Positions 1 through 8,924 of a stretch of 64,000 nt of DNA are shown one piece after another. The notes below the pieces were generated by a model. The model was given only the letters and a program-made list of their open reading frames with translations, searched no databases and was not told where the DNA came from. The translations under genes and the position numbers were made by a program. Source of the stretch: Streptomyces griseochromogenes (GTDB lineage Bacteria > Actinomycetota > Actinomycetes > Streptomycetales > Streptomycetaceae); the NCBI RefSeq assembly GCF_001542625.1, contig NZ_CP016279.1, positions 2,666,001 to 2,730,000 of the forward strand. The letters run 5' to 3'. Position 1 is the first letter of the stretch; each line of letters begins with the position of its first letter.

Positions 1-1
1 G

Positions 2-3000
2 GCCTCGGGTATCACCATGTTCCCGCTGTCGGGCCGGCTCTCCTACTTCCTCGGCTGGCGCGGCCCGAGCATGAGCGTCGACACCGCCTGCTCGTCCTCC
101 CTGGTCGCCCTGCACCTGGCCGTGCAGGCGCTGCGCGCGGGCGAGAGCGACATCGCGCTGTGCGGCGGCGTCAACGCCCTGCACCACCCCCGCATCCCGG
201 TGATGTTCTCCAACGCCCAGATGCTGGCCCCGGACGGACAGTGCAAGACCTTCGACGAGGCCGCCGACGGCTACGCGCGCGCCGAGGGCTGCGGCATCAT
301 CGTCCTCAAGCGGCTGTCCGACGCCGAGCGCGACGGCGACCGGATCCTCGCCCTGGTGCGCGGCACCGCCGTCGGCCAGGACGGCGACAGCGCCGGCCTG
401 ACCGTGCCCAACGGCCCCGCCCAGGAGAAGGTGATCCGCAGCGCACTGGCCGCCGCCCGCCTCGCGCCCGAGGACATCCAGTACGTCGAGGCGCACGGCA
501 CCGGTACCCCGCTCGGCGACCCCATCGAGTTCGGCGCCATCGGCGACGTGTTCGTCGACTCCCACACCAAGGACCGGCCGGTGCTGGTCGGATCGGTCAA
601 GACCAACCTGGGCCACATGGAGCCCGCCTCCGGCATCGTCGGTGTCATCAAGACGGTGCTCCAGCTGCGCTCGGCCACGGTCTATCCGCACATCAACCTC
701 CACACGCCCTCCGGGCGCATCCCCTGGGACCTCTACCCGGTGCGGGTGCCCACGGCCTGCGAGCCGTGGGAGGCCGAGGTCAGGCGGGCGGTCGTCAACA
801 GCTTCGGGTTCGCCGGGACCATCGGCGCGGTGGTGCTGGAGCAGGCGCCCGAACAGCCTGCCGCGCCGCAGACCACCGGAGCCGCGCCGCTGTTCACCCT
901 GTCCGCGAAGAACGCCACCGCCCTGCGTGAACTCGTCGACGGATACCGCCGGTTGCTGGAGGAGCGGCCCGAGCTCCCGGTGGCCGCGCTGTGCCACAGC
1001 GCCAACACCACCCGCGCCCACCACCCCTACCGCATCGCCGCGCCCGTCGCCGACCGCGCCGCGCTGGCCAAGCTGCTGGAGAGGGCCGCCGGGCAGGAGC
1101 ACGAGGGGCCCTCGGGCATCCGCAAGACCGCGTTCATGTTCACCGGCCAGGGCTCCCAGTACGCCGGCATGGGCGCCGCCCTCTACGAGGCGTTCCCCGT
1201 CTTCCGCGCCCGGGTCGACGAGTGCGACCGGCTGTTCGCCGGACACCTCGGCCGCTCCGTGCGCGAGCTGCTGCTCGGCACCGCGGCCGACCCCGAGGCC
1301 ATCGACCGCACCGAGTACACCCAGCCCGCCCTGTTCACCCTGGAGTACGCCCTCGCCCAGCAGTGGATGGCCTGGGGCGTGCGCCCGAACGTGCTCATCG
1401 GGCACAGCATCGGCGAGGTCGTCGCCGCCGCCGTCGCCGGACTGTTCAGCCTGCCCGACGCCGTCACGCTGGTCGCGGCCCGCGCCCGGCTGATGCAGTC
1501 GGTGCGCAGTGAGGGCGGCATGGCCGCGATCACCGCACCGGTCGAGGAGGTCGCCCCGCTCCTGGAGGGCCACGCCGACCTGGCGCTGGCCGGGGTCAAC
1601 GCCGTCGACCAGACGGTGATCTCGGGCGCCACCGCCGCCCTCGACGAGGTCGTCGCCCACTTCACCGAGCAGGGCGTCCGCGTCGAGAGCCTGAAGGTCT
1701 CGCACGCCTTCCACTCGCCCCTGATGGCCGAGGTCTACGACGACTTCCGCGCCGCCCTCGACGGCATCACCTTCCACGAGCCGAAGATCAGCCTCATCTC
1801 CAACGTCACCGGACGCCTCGCCCGGTTCCGCGAGATCGGCACCCCGGACTACTGGGTGCGGCACATCGGCGAACCCGTCCGCTTCCTCGACGGCATCAGG
1901 GCCGTCGCCAAGCGCGGCCGGCACGCCCTGATCGAGGTCGGCCCGCAGGCCGGGCTCACCGCGCTCGCCCGGCGCAGCGTCACGGTCGAGGACCATCTGT
2001 GGCTGGCCAGCCTGCGCCGCCGCGACACCACCACCGCGACCACCCTCACCGCGCTCGCCGGCTACTACGCGGACGGCCTCACCGTCTCCTGGGACGGCTA
2101 CCACGCCGGCCACCCCGCCCCCGCCCGGGTGGACCTGCCGACCTACGCCTTCCAGCGCAAGCGCTACTGGCTGCCCACCGCCACCCCCCGCAGGGCCGCC
2201 GCGAACGGCAGCCCACGGCACCTGCTGCTCGGCATCGAGGAGCGGTTCGCCAGCGGGGTACGGGAGTTCAACGCGGAGTTCACCACCGAGGAGCTCGGCG
2301 CGCTCGCCGACCACTCCGACGGCGGCCGTACCGTCCTGCCGGCCGGCGCCTACGTCGACCTGCTGCTCGCCGCCCAGGACGCGGCCTGGGGCCACACCCG
2401 CTCCGCCGTGCGCGACCTGAGGCTGCTCGCCCCGCTGGAGCTGCCCGCCGAGACCATGACCGCGCTGACCACCCGCTGGCGGCCGCGTCACGGCGGCGGC
2501 GCCGAGGTGGAGGTGTTCACCGTCGTCGGAGGCGAGGAGAACCTGCACGCCACCGCGGTCGTCGCCGCCGAACGCGAACCCCTCGTCCCCGTCTCGGAGC
2601 TGGCCGAGCTGGACGCCACCCTCGCCCCGGCCGGGCAGCAGATCGACGACGAGGACATCTACACCGACCTCGCTTCCGTCGGCCGCCCGCAGGGCCCCCG
2701 GATGCGGCTGCTGCTGCGCGCCGCCCGGCACGGCGACGGCCTGGTCACCGGCGAGCTGACCGGCCGCGACGCCACCGCCGTCGAGCACGTCCCGGCCGAA
2801 CTGCTGGAGGCCGCGGTCCAGGCCCTGGTCGTCCTCGACCCCGAGGGCCCGGTGTTCGTGCCGCGCGAGATCGCCTCCGTACGGCACTTCCGCAAGCCGC
2901 GCGGCGAGAACCTGCGCGTCCTCGCCCGCATCCGCGGCGAGCAGGACCGGCGCCTGGCCGACGTCCTGCTGCTGGAGAACGGCGACCCGGTCGCCGAACT

Positions 3001-5239
3001 GCTCGGCGTCCGCATGGCCCGCCCCGAGGGCCGCGTCGGCCGCCGCCAGTTCCTGCACCGCCCCGACTGGGTGCGCCGGGCCCTGCCCGCCAAGGAGCAC
3101 GCGCCGTCCCGGCACATCGTCCTGCTCGACCCCTCCGCCGTCCGCGCCGCCGAACTCGCCGCCGAACCCGGCCTGAAAGTCACCTGGCTGCCCGATCTCA
3201 CCGACCTCAAGGCCGCCCTGGAGGACCCCACCGTCACCGACGTCTGCCGGATCTGGCGGCAGCTGCCGGCGCCGATGTCGGCCGGCCGGCTGCGCGCCGA
3301 GTGCGAGGTCAACTACCACGAACTCCTCACTCTCATCGGCGCGTTGGACGCCTGCGGCACCCCCCGGCCGCCCCGGCTGTGGCTGGTCACCGAGGGTGCC
3401 CAGTGGCTGCCCGGCGACCCGGCCGGCGACGGCGGGCACCTCGGCGCCGCCACCCTGTGGGGCTTCGGCCGGGTGCTGCTGACCGAGTACCCGCAGTACC
3501 GCGCGACGCTCGTGGACCTCGCACCGGGCAGCGGCCTCGCCCCGCTCGCGGACGAATGGCGCAGCGAGCCGCCCGGCGAGTACCAGGTCGCCCACCGCCC
3601 CGGCCGCCGCTATGTGCGCCGGCTGCTCGCCGGTGACTCCACGCTCACCTGGACCGGGGGATTCGAACTGCGCGCCCCCTTCTCCGGGGACCTCTCCGAC
3701 CTGGCCCTGGCATCGGTCACCGACCGGGCGCCCGCGGCCGAGGAGGTCCAGGTCCGCGTGCACACCGTCGGCCTGACCGCCGAGGACGCCCGCACCGCCC
3801 TCGACACCGGCCGCGCCGAGCGAGCGGAGGAGGACGCGACCGAGGAGGAACCCCCGCCGCTGCTGGGCCAGTTGGCCCGCGGCACGGTCCTCGCCGCCGC
3901 CGACGGCACCGGCTTCGCAGCCGGCGACGAGGTCCTCGTCCGGCACGACGGCACCTTCCGCTCCACGCTCACCGTGCCCGCGGTGGCCGTCGTCCACGCC
4001 ACCGGCTCCGACGACACCGCGCCCCGCTTCCGCCTCGACGAGACCGGCGAGGCCCTGCGCACCGCCCTGTCCGACCCGGCGGGACGGACCTGGGTGACCC
4101 TGCCCGAGGACCCGGCCGAGGAGCGGCCCGACCCCGTCGACGAGGGCCCGGCCGGACTCCGCCCCGACCGCACCTACCTGGTCACCGGCGGTCTCGGCGG
4201 CCTCGGCCTGGTCACCGCCCGCAAGCTGGCCGCCCTCGGCGCCCGGCACCTGACCCTGGTCAGCCGCAGCGGCCGCGCCACCGAGGAGGCCTCACCGCTC
4301 CTCGCCGACCTCGCCGCCGACGCAGAGATCGACGTCGTACGCGCCGACATCTCCCGTGCGGAGGACGTCCAGCGCCTGGTACGGCACCTGGCGGCCGGAC
4401 CGTACCCGCTCGGCGGGATCGTGCACGCGGCCGGCTCCTACGACAAGAAGCTGATCTCCGAGCTGACCTGGGAGTCCATCGACGCCCAGCTGGCGGCGAA
4501 GGCCTACGGCGGCTGGCTGCTGCACGAGGCGGCCGAGGAGTCCTTCCCCGAGCTGGAGTTCTTCGTCACCTACTCCTCCATCGCCTCCGTCCTCGGCGGC
4601 GCCACCCAGGGCCACTACGCCGCCGCCAGCGCCGCCCTCGACGCACTCGCCGAGTGGCGCGGCCGGCGCGGGGTGCCGGGGCTCTCGGTGAACTGGGGCG
4701 CCTGGGCCCGGGTCGGCATGTCGGCCCGCCTGGAGGAGCACCTCAGCCAGGAGATCGAACGCAGCGGCGTCCGCTTCTTCTCCCCGACCCGGGCCCTGGA
4801 CACCCTGGCCCGGCTGTGGGGCCGGCCACGCACCCAGCGGATCGTCGGCGAGTTCGACTGGGACCGCTATGTGTCGGGCAGCGCCACCGGCGACCTGTTC
4901 TACGACCGGCTCGCCCGGCAGACCCCCGACGACGACGGCACCGGGATCGACCTCACGGCGCTCGCCGCGCTGCCCGAGGCCGAACGCCTGGCCACCGTCA
5001 CCGGTGTGGTCCGCGACAAGGTCGCCGCCGTCCTGCACCTGGAGGAGGGCGACGAGCTGGACGTGTCCACCGAGTTCGTGTCGCTCGGCCTGGACTCCCT
5101 GATGGCTCAGCAGGTCAAGGCCGCGCTGGAGCAGACCTTCCGGCTGGCCCTGCCGGCCTCCCTCACCCACGACCACCCCACGGTCCGCGCACTGGCCCGG
5201 TTCGTCGACGGGCTGCTCGGCCCGGTACCGGCGGCGTGA
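2..5239 (+). CDS. Type I polyketide synthase module (5' truncated): KS-AT-DH-[ER remnant]-KR-ACP
   Basis: The reading frame is open from base 2, so the N-terminal part of the KS lies outside the window. The KS active-site Cys is in VDTACSSS (codon 89-91), with the His motifs EAHGTGT and NLGH. The AT has GHSIGE (Ser codon 1406-1408) and HAFH, which normally indicates malonyl-CoA. The DH keeps HxxxGxxxxP (His codon 2312-2314). The KR has GGLGGLG and a catalytic Tyr (codon 4616-4618), although the usual downstream Asn is Ser (YAAAS). The ACP Ser is in LGLDSL (codon 5096-5098). Between the KR structural and catalytic halves, near 3730-4010, lies a short stretch resembling the N-terminal half of an enoylreductase without an NADPH-binding half. 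There is no thioesterase; a separate type II enzyme follows. It could be an iterative PKS or the last module of a modular one. Confidence 0.95.
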   Translation, partial: ASGITMFPLSGRLSYFLGWRGPSMSVDTACSSSLVALHLAVQALRAGESDIALCGGVNALHHPRIPVMFSNAQMLAPDGQCKTFDEAADGYARAEGCGIIVLKRLSDAERDGDRILALVRGTAVGQDGDSAGLTVPNGPAQEKVIRSALAAARLAPEDIQYVEAHGTGTPLGDPIEFGAIGDVFVDSHTKDRPVLVGSVKTNLGHMEPASGIVGVIKTVLQLRSATVYPHINLHTPSGRIPWDLYPVRVPTACEPWEAEVRRAVVNSFGFAGTIGAVVLEQAPEQPAAPQTTGAAPLFTLSAKNATALRELVDGYRRLLEERPELPVAALCHSANTTRAHHPYRIAAPVADRAALAKLLERAAGQEHEGPSGIRKTAFMFTGQGSQYAGMGAALYEAFPVFRARVDECDRLFAGHLGRSVRELLLGTAADPEAIDRTEYTQPALFTLEYALAQQWMAWGVRPNVLIGHSIGEVVAAAVAGLFSLPDAVTLVAARARLMQSVRSEGGMAAITAPVEEVAPLLEGHADLALAGVNAVDQTVISGATAALDEVVAHFTEQGVRVESLKVSHAFHSPLMAEVYDDFRAALDGITFHEPKISLISNVTGRLARFREIGTPDYWVRHIGEPVRFLDGIRAVAKRGRHALIEVGPQAGLTALARRSVTVEDHLWLASLRRRDTTTATTLTALAGYYADGLTVSWDGYHAGHPAPARVDLPTYAFQRKRYWLPTATPRRAAANGSPRHLLLGIEERFASGVREFNAEFTTEELGALADHSDGGRTVLPAGAYVDLLLAAQDAAWGHTRSAVRDLRLLAPLELPAETMTALTTRWRPRHGGGAEVEVFTVVGGEENLHATAVVAAEREPLVPVSELAELDATLAPAGQQIDDEDIYTDLASVGRPQGPRMRLLLRAARHGDGLVTGELTGRDATAVEHVPAELLEAAVQALVVLDPEGPVFVPREIASVRHFRKPRGENLRVLARIRGEQDRRLADVLLLENGDPVAELLGVRMARPEGRVGRRQFLHRPDWVRRALPAKEHAPSRHIVLLDPSAVRAAELAAEPGLKVTWLPDLTDLKAALEDPTVTDVCRIWRQLPAPMSAGRLRAECEVNYHELLTLIGALDACGTPRPPRLWLVTEGAQWLPGDPAGDGGHLGAATLWGFGRVLLTEYPQYRATLVDLAPGSGLAPLADEWRSEPPGEYQVAHRPGRRYVRRLLAGDSTLTWTGGFELRAPFSGDLSDLALASVTDRAPAAEEVQVRVHTVGLTAEDARTALDTGRAERAEEDATEEEPPPLLGQLARGTVLAAADGTGFAAGDEVLVRHDGTFRSTLTVPAVAVVHATGSDDTAPRFRLDETGEALRTALSDPAGRTWVTLPEDPAEERPDPVDEGPAGLRPDRTYLVTGGLGGLGLVTARKLAALGARHLTLVSRSGRATEEASPLLADLAADAEIDVVRADISRAEDVQRLVRHLAAGPYPLGGIVHAAGSYDKKLISELTWESIDAQLAAKAYGGWLLHEAAEESFPELEFFVTYSSIASVLGGATQGHYAAASAALDALAEWRGRRGVPGLSVNWGAWARVGMSARLEEHLSQEIERSGVRFFSPTRALDTLARLWGRPRTQRIVGEFDWDRYVSGSATGDLFYDRLARQTPDDDGTGIDLTALAALPEAERLATVTGVVRDKVAAVLHLEEGDELDVSTEFVSLGLDSLMAQQVKAALEQTFRLALPASLTHDHPTVRALARFVDGLLGPVPAA

Positions 5240-5264
5240 CAGCCCCAAGGGACGGGAAACCACG

Positions 5265-6869
5265 ATGACCGACATACCCAGGGAGCGCTGGACGCTCCAC
5301 CACTCCTCCCGGGCCCACGCCGGAAGCCGCCCGGAGCACCCGGCAATCATCTGCGAGGGCCGCGTCACCACCTACGACAAGCTCCACCGCGACAGCAACC
5401 GCGCCGCCCACGCCCTGCGCACCAGCGGGGTCCGGCGCGGCGACCGGGTCGCCTACCTGGGCCGCGAGTCCGCCAACTACTACCTGGTGATGATCGCCTG
5501 CGCCAAGGCCGGCGCGGTCCTGGTGCCGGTCAACTGGCGGCTCACCCCGAGCGAGGTCGACCACATCCTGCGCGACTCCGGCGCCGCCCTGATCTTCGTC
5601 GACGACGAGTTCTGGGACACCGTCGCCACCGTCCGCCACCAACTGCGCGGACTGCGCAAGGTGATCCGGGTCGACGGCACCGACGCCGACGGCGAACCCT
5701 CCCGCGGCGCGGGCCTGCTCGCCTGGGCGGCCGACCAGCCCGACACCGACCTCACGCCGGGCACCGGCCCGGACGACGCGGTCATCCAGATCTACACCAG
5801 CGGCACCACCGGCCTGCCCAAGGGCGCGGTCCTCGCCCACCGCAGCTTCTTCACCCTGCCCCACGCGAGTCACGAGCAGGGCGTGGACTGGATCGACTGG
5901 CTGCCCGAGGACGTCGGCCTGATCTCCCTGCCGGGCTTCGGCGTGGCCGGCATCGGCTGGTTCCTGCACACGTTCAACGCGGGCGGCACGAACGTGATCA
6001 TGCCGCAGTTCGACCCGCAGGAAGCGGTGCGCCTCATCCGTACCCACCGGGTCACCACCACCTTCGCCGCCCCGGCCATGCTCCAGGCGATGGCGGCCGA
6101 ACGCGGCGCCGGACCCGAGGCGTTCGCCTCCCTGCGCAAGATCGCCTACGGCGCCGCCCCCATGTCCGAAACCCTGCTCAAGCAGTGCCTGGAGACCTAC
6201 CGCTGCGCGTTCGCGCAGATCTACGCCAGCACCGAGACCGGCAGCGTGGCCGTCTGTCTGCCGCCCGAGGTCCACCACCCCGGCAGCACCGTGCTCACCT
6301 CGGTCGGCAGGCCCTGCCCCGGCAACGAGATCAAGGTGATCGGCTCCGACGGCGAGACCGTCCCGGCCGGCACCATCGGCCAGATCTGCGTCCGCACACC
6401 CTCCCGGATGCTCGGCTACTGGAACCTGCCCGAGGCCACCGCCCGCACGCTGGTGGGGGAGTGGCTGCACATGGGCGACGCCGGCTACCTCGACGAGGAC
6501 GGCTACCTCCACCTGTGCGACCGCATCAACGACACCATCATCGTCGCCGGGCAGAACATCTACCCCGCCGAGGTCGAGAAGGCACTGGCCGCACACCCGG
6601 CGGTCGCCGACGCGGCGGTGGTCGGACTCCCCGACGAGCGCTGGGGCGAGAGCGTGCACGCGGTGGTGGTCCTGCGTCCGGGCGCGAGCGCCACCCCCCG
6701 CGAACTCCTGCTGTCCCTGCGGGGCCGGATCGCCGACTACAAGATCCCGGGCACGTACCACTTCACCGACTCCCTGCCCCGCAACCCGTCGGGCAAGATC
6801 CTGCGCCGCGCGGTGCGACAGCAACTGACGGCCCCGGCCAGGGACGCACTCTCGGGAACGATCGTCTGA
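5265..6869 (+). CDS. Acyl-CoA ligase / AMP-dependent synthetase
   Basis: A 534-residue ANL-superfamily enzyme expected to activate a carboxylic acid as its acyl-AMP and then as a CoA or ACP thioester. Visible motifs are the P-loop YTSGTTGLPKG near residue 180, the A5 motif YASTETG near 325, the hinge region DRINDTIIVAGQNIYPAE near 422, and the C-terminal catalytic Lys in NPSGKILRR. The start follows the PKS stop by 25 bases with a purine-rich ribosome site. Its position suggests that it loads a starter acid or activates a product acid for the adjacent PKS. The substrate cannot be read from the sequence. Confidence 0.93.
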   Translation: MTDIPRERWTLHHSSRAHAGSRPEHPAIICEGRVTTYDKLHRDSNRAAHALRTSGVRRGDRVAYLGRESANYYLVMIACAKAGAVLVPVNWRLTPSEVDHILRDSGAALIFVDDEFWDTVATVRHQLRGLRKVIRVDGTDADGEPSRGAGLLAWAADQPDTDLTPGTGPDDAVIQIYTSGTTGLPKGAVLAHRSFFTLPHASHEQGVDWIDWLPEDVGLISLPGFGVAGIGWFLHTFNAGGTNVIMPQFDPQEAVRLIRTHRVTTTFAAPAMLQAMAAERGAGPEAFASLRKIAYGAAPMSETLLKQCLETYRCAFAQIYASTETGSVAVCLPPEVHHPGSTVLTSVGRPCPGNEIKVIGSDGETVPAGTIGQICVRTPSRMLGYWNLPEATARTLVGEWLHMGDAGYLDEDGYLHLCDRINDTIIVAGQNIYPAEVEKALAAHPAVADAAVVGLPDERWGESVHAVVVLRPGASATPRELLLSLRGRIADYKIPGTYHFTDSLPRNPSGKILRRAVRQQLTAPARDALSGTIV

Positions 6870-6898
6870 CGTCCCCTCCACCAGCTGAAAGGAACCGC

Positions 6899-7975
6899 AT
6901 GCCTTCCGACTCCGGGGACATTCCAGGGGCGCGGGGAACCGCGCGACAAGCCACGACGCACCCGCACCCCGCAGACGACGCGAACCCCCCTGTCCAGATC
7001 GGCATCCTCCTCCCCACCCGAGAACAAGCCATCAACGGCACCTACGCGGCAGCCCCCCTGCTCGACTTCGCCAAAGCCGCGGAAGCGCTCGGCTTCGATT
7101 CCCTCTGGGCCGGAGACTCCCTCACCGCCCGCCCCCGCCTCGACCCCCTGGTCGTACTCTCGGCCGCGGCCGCCGCCACGACCCGCATCACGGTCGGCAC
7201 CGCCGCCCTCACGCCGGCCCTGCGCCACCCCCTCATCGGCGCCAACATGATCGCGAGCCTCAGCCACGTCGCCGCCGGCCGGCTGGTCCTCGGCCTCGGT
7301 TCCGGCTTCCCCATGGCCGAGACCGAGGAGGAGTTCGCCTCGGTCGGCGCCTCCTTCCAGGGCCGCGTGGGGCGCCTCGACGAGATCACCGCACTGTGGC
7401 GCACGGCCTGGCGTTCCGGCGACGAGGGCGAACCCACCGAGTTCGAGGGCAGGTTCTGGCAGGCGGAGCACCTGGACCGGCTTCCGTCCCCCGCGGTCCC
7501 CGGCGGCCCGCCCCTGTGGCTGGCCGGCAGTGACACACCGAAGGTCCTCGCCCGCGCGGCGACCCGCTACGACGGCTGGCTGCCCTTCCTCCCGGACGTC
7601 GACGCCTACGCCCGGGCCCGCCGCCGCATCGCGGAACTCGCCCAGGAGGCGGGCCGGACGGTGACGCCCGCGCTGTACGCCACGATCACCGTGAACAGCG
7701 ACGAGGCGGCCGCCAGGGCCGAACTGGAGCACTACATCAGCCACTACTACGGCCGCTCCCTGGACCAGATGCGGACCATCCAGGCCTACGCCTGGGGCAG
7801 CGCCGAGAAGTGCGCCGAATGGCTCGGCGGATATGTCCGCGCCGGTGCCCGGCACCTGGTCGTGCGCATCGGATCCCTCGACCCCGAGCCGCAGTTGAAG
7901 GAGATCGCCGAGGTGCTGCTGCCCGCGGTACGCGCCCTCGGCCCGTCCACCACCGTAGGGAGTACCCCGTCGTGA
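6899..7975 (+). CDS. Luciferase-like flavin- or F420-dependent monooxygenase
   Basis: A 358-residue LLM-class oxidoreductase. Family features are the N-terminal strand VQIGILLPTRE, the segment LGFDSLWAGDSL, ITVGTAALTPALRHP, GRLVLGLGSGFP, and the late motif LAGSDTPKVLARAA. The chosen ATG lies 30 bases after the ligase stop with an AAAGGAA ribosome site. About 45 low-complexity residues precede the family domain. The stop overlaps the next start (GTGA), so the two are translationally coupled. The likely role is flavin- or F420-dependent oxidation of a polyketide intermediate; which cofactor is used is not visible. Confidence 0.88.
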   Translation: MPSDSGDIPGARGTARQATTHPHPADDANPPVQIGILLPTREQAINGTYAAAPLLDFAKAAEALGFDSLWAGDSLTARPRLDPLVVLSAAAAATTRITVGTAALTPALRHPLIGANMIASLSHVAAGRLVLGLGSGFPMAETEEEFASVGASFQGRVGRLDEITALWRTAWRSGDEGEPTEFEGRFWQAEHLDRLPSPAVPGGPPLWLAGSDTPKVLARAATRYDGWLPFLPDVDAYARARRRIAELAQEAGRTVTPALYATITVNSDEAAARAELEHYISHYYGRSLDQMRTIQAYAWGSAEKCAEWLGGYVRAGARHLVVRIGSLDPEPQLKEIAEVLLPAVRALGPSTTVGSTPS

Positions 7976-8772
7976 CCACCGCCATCGGCACCGTCGGCAG
8001 CCAGATGTCCACCGAGGGACACTGGTTCCACCCCGTGGAGCCCTCCCCGGACGCCTCGATCCGGCTGTTCCTGCTGCCCCACGCGGGCAGCGGCGCCATC
8101 ATCTACCGCGACTGGGAGAGCCTGCTGCCCCCGGACATCGCCCCGCAGGCGGTGACCCTGCCCGGCCGGCACAACCGCCGCGAGGAGCAGACCTACGAGA
8201 ACTTCTGGCCCCTGCTCGACGCCCTGCACGAGGCGGTCCTGGGCGACCTGGACGAGCGGCCGTTCGCGTTCTTCGGCCACTGCCTCGGCGCCCAGCTGGC
8301 GTTCCGGCTGGCGATCCGGATGGAGGAGGAGGGCGGCCCGGCCCCGGTGATGGTCGGCATGTCCGGCTGGTCGCCGGTGGGCTTCTTCCAGCCGACGGAG
8401 GAACAGAGCCGGATGCCGGAGCCCGAACTGATCGAGTGGATCAAGAAGTTGGGCTCGTTCCCGGCCGAGGTCTACGACAACCCCGAGATGCTCGCGCTCG
8501 TCGTGCCCGCACTCCGCTCCGACCTCAGGGTCGCCGGGGACTACGACGACGACGGCGCCGGCGTCAGCTGCCCGCTCGCCTCCTACGGCGGCCGCAGCGA
8601 CCCGCTCCAGGAGGCCCCGGACGCCATGTCCCACTGGGCCGGGCGCACCCCCGCCTACCTGGGCCACAACGAGTACGAGGGCGGCCACTTCTACATCGAC
8701 ACCCACGCCCGTGCCGTCACCGCGCACTTCGCGCACCGGCTGCAGCGGACCGTGGCCGCCGCCGCGAGCTGA
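7972..8772 (+). CDS. Type II thioesterase (alpha/beta hydrolase)
   Basis: A 266-residue editing thioesterase of the kind that frees stalled acyl chains from PKS carrier proteins. Motifs seen are LFLLPHAGSGA near residue 26, a nucleophile elbow FFGHCLGA, and a C-terminal catalytic His in GGHFYI. The nucleophile position reads GHCLG rather than the usual GHSxG, so the nucleophile may be Cys instead of Ser; this is seen in some family members. The GTG start overlaps the preceding stop. An alternative ATG exists at 8005. Confidence 0.9.
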   Translation: MTTAIGTVGSQMSTEGHWFHPVEPSPDASIRLFLLPHAGSGAIIYRDWESLLPPDIAPQAVTLPGRHNRREEQTYENFWPLLDALHEAVLGDLDERPFAFFGHCLGAQLAFRLAIRMEEEGGPAPVMVGMSGWSPVGFFQPTEEQSRMPEPELIEWIKKLGSFPAEVYDNPEMLALVVPALRSDLRVAGDYDDDGAGVSCPLASYGGRSDPLQEAPDAMSHWAGRTPAYLGHNEYEGGHFYIDTHARAVTAHFAHRLQRTVAAAAS

Positions 8773-8924
8773 GCCGCGAGGCGGCGTCAGCGCCGTGTCA
8801 GCGGGGCGCGGGACAGTGCTCGAAGGACTGTCGTACCGAGCGCGGTCCCGTGCCTTGCACGCGCGTCGCGGACACCTTCGGCACGCCCCCCACCAGCACG
8901 GAAAACGACCTAGGAGGGTCGTCC

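Noticed and set aside
5163..6881. A 572-codon minus-strand frame opposite the acyl-CoA ligase
   Set aside because: The ligase motifs on the plus strand are complete; the antisense translation is repetitive and charged.
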